Shown: positions 56,922 through 64,000 of the stretch, one piece after another
How positions within the stretch are numbered: the stretch's first letter is position 1
Layout of the letters: each line of letters starts with the position of its first letter
Assembly (NCBI GenBank): GCA_023053685.1
Contig: JALIGW010000002.1
Span: 47,247,278-47,311,277, forward strand
DNA: 64,000 bases
Source: Diadophis punctatus similis
Taxonomy: Eukaryota; Chordata; Lepidosauria; Squamata; Dipsadidae
Direction of reading: 5' to 3'
Position numbers and translations under genes: made by a program
Notes under the pieces: generated by a model
What the model was told of the DNA's origin: nothing
Database searches by the model: none
Seen by the model: only the letters and a program-made list of their open reading frames with translations

Positions 56922-57709
56922 CAGGGGTCACCAACCTTTTGGACCTCAGGGACCACTAAATTCATAATTTTAAATCCTGCGGACCACTAATATGATCTGC
57001 CTAATGACCGGCTGGGTGGGTGTGGCTAGCTGGTCATGTGACTGGGTGGGCATGGCCAACTCGATGTCACTCGCATCGAGGGGCGCCATGCCAGCATCTA
57101 CTCGCTCCTCCCGTCCCAGCCACTCCTCCCCTGCCCACCCGAGCTCCTTTGGGCCCCAACAGGAAGCAGTTGTTGGAGCTAAGCGGCCACCACAAGAAAG
57201 AGTTGGCAAAACAGCTGGCTCAGTTCAAATTGGATCTGGCCGAGAAGGAGGCTCAGCAGAAGCACATCACTAAGGACTACGAGCATAGGCTTTCCAAGCA
57301 GAGGGAAGACCTGAGGAAGTGCAAGGCCAGGTACCTGCGCCTGGAGGCTCAGTGGGCTGAGGTGGTCAGCCACTTTCAGGCCATGAGGCAGTCCCACTGG
57401 AACAAGGCCCTCCAGCTCTTCACCAGCAGTGGCGCTTCCCTCCAGTCTTCGCCCAAAGCCCCGCACCAGGAGGCTGAAGCAGACCGCGAGTTGGAATTTC
57501 TGGCCCCCTCCAACCCACACAAAAAGACCCCAAAGGGAGAGACTCTCTGCAGCAACACAAACATTCATTGCTCGTATCCAGTCCAGGGGCCGTAGTTTGA
57601 GGACCCCTGATTTAGTGCAATATAAAAAATGCAAATAATTTTTCTGCAGACCACCAAAATTTTCTCATGGACCACCAGTGGTCCACAGACCACCCGTTGG
57701 TAACCGCTG
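56922..57709. mobile_element. hAT element carrying a captured coding fragment
   Basis: 788 bp with inverted ends caggggtcaccaaccttttg and cacccgttggtaaccgctg, flanked by the perfect 8-bp repeat ttccaaag (56914-56921 and 57710-57717). Compared with its 194-bp relative at 60559-60752, which has the same two ends on the other strand, it has 614 extra bp (56996-57609). That insert includes coding-like sequence and finishes with gtagtttgaggacccctg, the terminus of a different hAT family. Confidence 0.94.
57161..57595 (+). pseudogene. Coiled-coil protein fragment captured in a hAT element
   Basis: An open frame of about 145 codons inside the hAT element (the same frame is open from 57020, but sequence before about 57155 looks like hAT interior). 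Its left edge follows gccccaacag, an AG as at a splice acceptor. The product is heptad-rich and charged: KKELAKQLAQFKLDLAEKEA, QKHITKDYEHRLSKQREDLR, KARYLRLEAQWAEVVSHFQA, then a Ser/Pro/Glu-rich end. The pattern is that of a long coiled coil from a host gene, GC-rich against its surroundings. I cannot name the donor gene. It has no convincing start codon, so it is probably a fragment rather than a functional gene. Confidence 0.6.
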
Positions 57710-57717
57710 TTCCAAAG

Positions 57718-60550
57718 GATCCTTCAGGCACTTTATCATCAACAGATTGTCAATCCATGTGGTTTTCTTGGGAAAATACAGGAGTGGCTAATCATTGCAT
57801 TTTCCCCATGAAATATAAAATGATGCCTTTGTCATTATCACTAAATAAGTTTCTAATTGCCTGATGTAGGTGACTGTGATTCAGCTGGATAGCTGGGACC
57901 AACTTCTCATCTTGGATGAATCTGCTAGGGGTAAGGATTCTTAGCATACCCTCCCAGTATTCTTCAGTCATCGCTCTCCCTACCAGAAAGCAATAAAATA
58001 GGAGGACTTGAGAGGGCAACAATGGCATCAACATCTAATATTTATAAACTATGCAAACTATGGGGAAAGTGTGGTATTTCCAATATACTTGATGCAAATG
58101 AGCAAACCAGGCCTGTTTGCTGATATTACCTCATCCTTCTGGCATTTATTAATTAGTGTTGCACACATCTCTTTAAAACATGAATCTTTCATTTCTAATT
58201 TTCCACCACTTTTTTTTACGGTATTAACACATTAAAAAGGAAGACAGCATATAACCAGTGAGGATTAATTTTCTAAATTAGAAATCAAGCAGCATATATA
58301 ATGGAATGGAAAATATTAATGAGAATCTTGTATCAATTGGAGATATATATGTGGGTATGTGCATGTGCATAAAATTGAGCATAACTGAAATATTGTTTAA
58401 TTATTGTGTTTGTCTCTTTTTACGTTTATAACAATGTGCAAAATGTAACGAACTTCTGTGTTTACTGAGAAGTTATTCAGTATCAAATAATGTTTTAACT
58501 TTTTTATTTATTTATCTGCACAGGAACTTAGTATGAAATGAAACAGGATCTTGTACTGATGGATTTTATTGTAAAAACCCTATAAATAAAAACACTGTGT
58601 TTTGAAGATAAATAATTTTTTAATTGCTCAGAAAACAAGATTGACTTTATCTACATTTGACAAGACTAGTAACAATGTCTGATTGGGGTTCTTTCCAAGA
58701 CATTTTTGTGAAAATTGTGGAAGTCCTACAGTTTGATCAGTATAAAGTGACTTTCTTCTTCTTTAGAAAAACAACCATGTGCTTGTAAGTCTAGAAACCG
58801 TAGAAGAATCATGTATGTAACATGGTGGCATAAAGTTCCATTCCTAGTATGTTCATGTATTTGAATGTGCCAAAGATTTATGTCCATGATAAACAATGTG
58901 CATAAGACATATAAGATGTATTGGAAAATTAATGTGAGTGATTTCCAATTTAGTCTGCACTCAGCACACTCCCAGTCAATTTTTATATTAAAGTTAGAGG
59001 AGGCATTGATGTCACTCAGTGCAACTTGAAAATATATAGCTTGATGTTTATTTATTAAATAGCAGCTAACATCAAAGCATTAACTTGCAAATATGGGACT
59101 AAAATGCAGGGAAAAAATCAAGAAAAGAAAGACATGAGCAATAATAAATTCTCTGTATATATCAAAAAGCATAGAATGAGGAAACTGGTCCATTATCAAC
59201 CTCCCCTTGCTTTACCCCTCACCCTTTTCTATCCTCTTAACCAGTAAACTAGGCTGGGTTGCGATTGTTGTTTTCCTCTTAAATGGTTTCAACATTTATT
59301 CAAAAGAGCACTAGATCCATGTTTAGAAATAAACCTAAGCAAAAAGTCCCAAACATAAATGAGGAATTGTGGGAATAGTTCCCTCCCTCAACGTCCCATA
59401 CCTTCAGGTTTTTAATCCTTTGCATTTTTAATCCAAACAAAATTACTGGATGAATTGCCTTAATTCATCCATGCATATCCCAAACTACAATAAGGAGAAC
59501 GATTGGGGGATGGGGTCCACATTGCAGATAACACTTGGACTATTTATCAATCCCTTTTCTTAATTTAACCTGCAATAAATAGGACAGAGAGCACCATACA
59601 CCATCTTATTATTGTGGTAGCATAGGGATCACCAATGGTGACAGCACAATTTTTACCAAATTCAAGGAAGGTGAATATTGTTTTAACTCGGCCACCTTGA
59701 AGATTGCTAAGGTAGTTGAGCTAAGCAAAGGCATAACATGTGAGATAATGTATAAAGCTCATTTTGCTATTTTTATGAATTTTCCATTTCTAACCCACAC
59801 AGGAAGAAAAACTGGAAAAACTGAGAATGAGATGAGTGGTACCTAAATTTGATAAATAAATATATGTAACAAAAATAAAAATTAAAAATATATTTCTAAC
59901 AGGAAATGATTTATTTGTTATTCATCTCCCAGACAAGAAAATAAAATACTACCTGATTCCAAGGATTAAAAATTAGTTATGGGCCAATTTCCAAATCCAT
60001 AATACAAAGAAAAACTGGTTCACGGGTTTTTTTCTATTTTATGTCATCTGAACTGATAAATGTTAAGATTGTTTTCCATTTTATTCTTATAACTATACTA
60101 ATAAAATAATACTGGCATAATCCAGTAAAACGTATTAAAGTTCTTTTGAATTTAATTAGAAAAATATAAAGGCATTTAAAAAACATTGCTCTTGAAATCA
60201 ATTTATCTTTCAACACTTAACTTTGTTGTGCCTATGCTCTTTGCATTTTAATTTTCATGTAACTATAATTAAATCAGATACCAACTTAGAATATAATTTA
60301 CAATGTTTCTGAAATGCAAAAAAAAAATCCTTTTTTTATGTTTGTCAAATAAATATATTATGTTACTCTACAAGAGAGAGATATTTTTCCATCCAAAGGA
60401 TAAAATTAAATAAACTATTTTGGTTAGCTGAAAAAGACAATCTAATTTTACAGTTGTCCAAAACAGAAAGAATAAAATTGTATTTATGATGAATACAAAT
60501 CCTGATAAAGAAACAACATTTTCATTATGCTTCTAATGTAGTGGTTAATG
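57718..60550. other. Long AT-rich non-coding stretch
   Basis: About 2.8 kb with no recognisable element. Small frames (57792-58034, 58008-58235, 60034-60216) lack domain signals. Confidence 0.5.
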
Positions 60551-60558
60551 ATCTAGCA

Positions 60559-60752
60559 CAGCGGTCACCAACCAATGGTCCGTGGACCACTGGTGGTCCG
60601 TGAGAAAATTGTGGTGATCCTCAGAAAAATTATTTGCATTTTTATATTGCACTAAATACTATTTATCTTTTTAAAAATTCATATTAGTGGTCCAGGGGAT
60701 TTAAAATTATGAATTTAGTGGTCCCTGAGGTCCGAAAGGTTGGTGACCCCTG
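60559..60752. mobile_element. Short hAT element, sister of the capturing element
   Basis: 194 bp with ends cagcggtcaccaaccaatgg and aaaggttggtgacccctg. Flanks atctagca and atttagca match at 7 of 8. Reverse-complemented, it lines up with both ends of 56922-57709 without the 614-bp insert. Confidence 0.93.
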
Positions 60753-60760
60753 ATTTAGCA

Positions 60761-61220
60761 GCTCACATCATGTAGGCACCCTTGACTGATCTACAATAAA
60801 ATTAAGTAGTGTTGAACTTGGTTAGTATTTGGATGGGAATTAAGCAAGATTTACTGTCATTGTAAACTAAATTGGAAAACTGAAAGAAGAAATTTCCCAC
60901 TGGAAGAAGATGGTGGCAAATTTCCATGTATTCAATAAGAAACAATATGGCGGTCACCAAGGATGGAGCTCAGCTCTAGAAAGCCTTTTCCCCCCTCTAC
61001 TGTAATTTTTAACTGTCGATTTTACTGATTCTACAGCAATTTACTGAAATTGCTGTAGAAATATACTGATTTTTTTAAAAAAAATCATATATTCCTTTAA
61101 AAATTGTTGCTAATGGTTTTTTTTTTCCACTTATAAAATATTCAGTATTGGTTAAATCAAGGATTGGAAACATTAAGAGCAACCCAAGACAGGCAAATCA
61201 AAAGAAATCTCCCTCACACA
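60761..61220. other. Non-coding sequence
   Basis: No feature recognised. Confidence 0.4.
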
Positions 61221-61228
61221 CACACATA

Positions 61229-61539
61229 CAGTGGTGAGATTCAAAAATTTTTACTACTGGTTCTGTGGGCGTGGCTTGGTGGGCGTGGCATGGCTTGGTG
61301 GGCATGGCTTGGTGGGCATGGCAGCGGAAGGATACTGTAAAATCTCCATTCCCACCCCACTCCAGGGGAAGGATACTGCAAAATCCCCATTTCCTCCCGA
61401 TCAGTTGGGACTCGGGAGGCAGAGAATAGATGGGGGAGGGGCCAGTCAGAGGTGGTATATTTACCGGTTCTCTGAACTACTCAAAATTTTCACTACCGGT
61501 TCTCCAGAACTGGTCAGAACCTGCTGAATCCCACCTCTG
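61229..61539. mobile_element. Non-autonomous hAT element (CAGTGGTGGGATT family)
   Basis: 311 bp. Left cagtggtgagattcaaaaat; right ctgctgaatcccacctctg; interior gtgggcgtggcttggtgggc repeated about three times, which accounts for its extra length over 10779-11012. It sits in a (CA)n tract, so the duplication (cacacata/gcacacat) is ambiguous. Confidence 0.88.
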
Positions 61540-61544
61540 GCACA

Positions 61545-62585
61545 CATCTTTAAATGAGTTTAAAAAGCATATTATTTCAAAAATAGCTTCTAAACATAAT
61601 GAATTATTCTCCTAATTTTTCTGTCTGGTAACAAACCTTGTCTTGCAGAGCTGCTCTAGTGCTTCCATCTGCATTCATTTATGGAGACGTGTCTTTGTAA
61701 AGAAAGTATGTGTAATAATTTAAGACAAGAAGCACTTCTTAAACTACAAAATGCCTTCTTTGTTTCCCAGGAGTGCTGCAAATATAGGACACAAAGGGAT
61801 AAGGTGAACAGAGTTGTGAACTTATTAAACAAGGTAGTTACTTAGTCAATGAACCTTTTAGAGGCTCCTTCTTCCTTCCAAAGGTCTAGTTAAAATAAAC
61901 ACTGTGCTGAGCGCCAAAGCAATTCTTCTGAGAAATATTTATTTGAAATAGTTATTTCTCTCTTGGGATTCATAATTCCATCAGCAAAGTTTCAGCTAAC
62001 AATCTTCCTTTCATTCTACAAACTTAGCATGTTGTAGCATTTTTCTACAGAGTGCAATGCAAATTTAATTTAAAATTATAAACTATAATATGTCATCAGG
62101 AAGTAAAGAGAGAATTCATGCTGCAGCTATTATTACAAATAATTTGTGCAAAGAAAAGTAATAGCCAAAAATCCTTTTCTCATTCACCACTGGTTATTAA
62201 ACTAAAAGACTTATTCAAAAATGATTGCTCTTCTGAATGAACTATCATAGCAAAACTACACTATAGTATATTAGCAGATTACGGAAATATAAAGCATGGA
62301 AAAACTATTCTCACATTTTTTTTCTTCTTTGACCTTATTAATCACTTTTGGGAAATTGGAGGACAAATTTTAACGGAGGGTTTATAGTTTACATGCAAAT
62401 TAGGACTAAGGTTTATTTTTCTACATAAATTTACTTTTACTTTACTTCAACTTAAAGCTGGAGTTTCAAATAATTAACAATGTAATTGTTCTTAAGTACT
62501 ACAAATTTCATCTTTGGGATTTTAAGTAAACCATAGATCAAGTAAAATTATCTTTTCTCCTTGTCGATGGAGAGATTCTCATGGT
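61545..62585. other. AT-rich non-coding sequence
   Basis: No feature recognised. Confidence 0.45.
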
Positions 62586-62587
62586 TG

Positions 62588-62757
62588 TCCCAAAGGTGCT
62601 TTTTAAAAAGGCAACTGGGCTTTCTTGGTTTTTCCCTTGAAGATGTTTCACTTCTTATCCAAGAAGCTGAACTGAAAAAGCTTCTTGGATGAGAAGCGAA
62701 ATGTTTTCAAGGAAAAACAAAGAAAGTCCAATTGCCTTTTGAAAAGCACCTTTGGGA
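62588..62757. repeat. Palindromic interspersed repeat, 170 bp
   Basis: Arms of about 75 bp: tcccaaaggtgctttttaaa ... ggtttttcccttgaagatg ... atccaagaagct on the left, and aagcttcttggatgagaag ... caaggaaaaacaaagaaag ... gaaaagcacctttggga on the right, around a loop of about 12 bp. Looks like a fold-back DNA element; I cannot place its superfamily. Confidence 0.8.
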
Positions 62758-62833
62758 TTTTTTCTCCTCGATTTATTTCAGAACAAAATCTTGCCTAGAT
62801 GAAATCCTAAATGAGGTCATTAATGCCCTGTAC

Positions 62834-63134
62834 CAGGGGCGGGTTCCTCTTACCTTCTCCTACCGGTGCGCATCGCGATGTGCACACGCACACTCGCTAC
62901 GCGCATGCACACATGCGTCCTCTCACGCAATTTTTGCTCCCTGCGCATGCGCAGAAGGACAATTTTACTTCTGGGCATGCGCAGAGAGCCAAAAAATGTG
63001 AAAATTTTCAAAAAAAGATGGTGGCGCACACGGACCGGCAAAGAAAGCACCGGAGCCATCGCGCTCACATTACGCAATCGGCAGGCCCCTACCAGAACGG
63101 CGCACTGGACCGCACCAGAAGGAACCCACCACTG
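62834..63134. mobile_element. Non-autonomous hAT element (ACCGGTGCGC family)
   Basis: 301 bp. Left caggggcgggttcctcttac then ctaccggtgcgcatcgcgat; right ctggaccgcaccagaaggaa then cccaccactg. Flanked by the perfect 8-bp repeat ccctgtac (62826-62833 and 63135-63142). The interior carries tgcgcatgcgca (62942-62953). Frames inside it are shadows. Confidence 0.95.
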
Positions 63135-63339
63135 CCCTGTACAATATGATACAATTCAAGTACATTTTTAGAACTATATGAGGCTAGGGCTAAAATACCT
63201 TATTACAAATACACATGCTAATTTATGTAACTCCTATAATGGGTAGGGAATGGACAACAAATTCATATGTGGAATCAACTATGAATATATGATTTTACTC
63301 TGTTAACCACAAAATAGAGGACAAATGGATATACTCAGG

Positions 63340-63585
63340 GAAGGAATGAGAGGGAGGAGGTGGAGGTAGAGGAGAGGAGGAGAGAAGGAAGAGTGTAGGT
63401 AGGAGAAGAGAAGGAAGTTAGAAAGAAGAGGAGGAGAGAAGGAGAGGAGAGAGATGAGGAGAGGTGGGGTTGAAGTGGAGGGAGAGAAAGTTAGAGACAG
63501 GGTAAGAGGGAAGTAAGAAGAAGGGAGAGAAGGAGAAAGAAAGTAGAGAAAAGGGAGGGAGGTAAGAGAGAGGGGAGTGATATGA
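63340..63585. repeat. Purine-rich (AG) tract
   Basis: About 240 bp of nearly pure G/A sequence (for example gaggaggtggaggtagagga), not a regular tandem repeat. Capable in principle of triplex (H-DNA) formation. Confidence 0.85.
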
Positions 63586-63632
63586 TGTGACATGGGAAAA
63601 CAGACAGGCAATCTGGTAAAGACATGCATAAG

Positions 63633-63633
<1 letters not shown>

Positions 63634-63692
<59 letters not shown>
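63634..63692. repeat. (GT)n microsatellite
   Basis: About 29 uninterrupted GT units. Confidence 0.97.
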
Positions 63693-63695
<3 letters not shown>

Positions 63696-64000
63696 GTTGT
63701 TTCTTGGATATTAATATGTGATTTATGTTAATACCTGACAAGATATTATGGTATATGTATTGATGACTATGTGGAGCGTGGGGAAAAATAAAAAAAAATA
63801 AAAAAATATGATTTTATTCTCATCCCAAAATGATGGAGTTGGATGGCTTATAAAATTAATTAATAGAAAATAGCTCAATTTTATGTTACGATGTTGGAGA
63901 TAAATTTCTTTTGACTCTCGTCTTAATATGAACTATTGTTCCATTTAATGAGGGTAATCATTAGGTAACTTCAAATTAATGTTTAAAATAATTTTTCAGT
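63693..64000. other. AT-rich non-coding sequence
   Basis: No feature recognised up to the window edge. Confidence 0.45.

Noticed and set aside
57179..57634. 151-codon minus-strand frame opposite the coiled-coil fragment
   Set aside because: The plus-strand product has coiled-coil periodicity while the minus product is Leu/Val-rich, as is typical of an antisense shadow.

Overview
This window reads as vertebrate intergenic or intronic DNA from a squamate reptile, most likely an advanced snake. The evidence is the repeat content. It combines CR1 LINEs whose 3' ends run into (AATAG)n pentamer arrays, a Bov-B (RTE) LINE 3' end, an R4-clade LINE with a restriction-like endonuclease, an L1-type ORF1, tRNA-derived squamate SINEs, and about 20 short hAT-type elements with 8-bp target duplications. 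I found no host exon, no rRNA and no functional tRNA gene. The unique sequence is AT-rich and the GC-rich patches are almost all transposons.

Layout. 0-2.2 kb: AT-rich DNA with hAT remnants. 2.2-5.45 kb: a CR1/L2-group LINE on the minus strand with nearly complete ORF2 (endonuclease plus reverse transcriptase), broken by three in-frame stops and one frameshift. 5.5-14.9 kb: short DNA transposons (7.2-7.75, 8.06, 10.8, 11.5, 12.1, 13.7 kb), a LINE tail at 8.6-9.0 kb and two large microsatellites (13.1-13.5, 14.67-14.85 kb). 18.0-18.7 and 21.8-22.4 kb: two fragments of one CR1/Rex1-group LINE ending in TTCTA arrays. 24.3-25.1 kb: a hAT element followed by a tandemly duplicated SINE. 27.9-28.6 kb: a Tc1/mariner-like element and a SINE. 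31.1 kb: a 218-bp solo LTR. 36.0-36.4 kb: the Bov-B 3' end.

37.43-40.07 kb: the best preserved element. It is an L1-like retrotransposon with a CpG-rich 5' leader, an intact 373-codon ORF1, a G-rich 3' UTR, a poly(A) tail and an 18-bp target duplication, but no ORF2. This is the architecture of the mammalian half-L1 (HAL1) class. 42-43.3 kb: CR1 ends in opposite orientations, one split by a hAT insertion. 43.66-44.28 kb: a solo LTR. 46.27-46.98 kb: a SINE with a hAT element inserted in its tRNA-like promoter. 48.9-50.7 kb: the R4-type reverse transcriptase and endonuclease, in one reading frame interrupted by stops. 52.5-53.8 kb: an LTR inside an LTR-like segment inside a hAT element. 54.6 kb: a 312-bp near-perfect palindromic hAT element. 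56.9-57.7 kb: a hAT element carrying a coiled-coil protein-coding fragment, with an 'empty' sister copy at 60.56 kb. The end holds more hAT elements, a palindromic repeat, a purine-rich tract and a (GT)n array.

No operon-like logic applies. The interacting parts are transposons: LINEs that probably supply enzymes for the SINEs and for the ORF1-only element, LINE tails that seed microsatellites, and hAT elements that exchange internal modules, capture coding sequence and spread NRF1-like palindromes. Family names rest on recognition of protein motifs and termini, without database searches.
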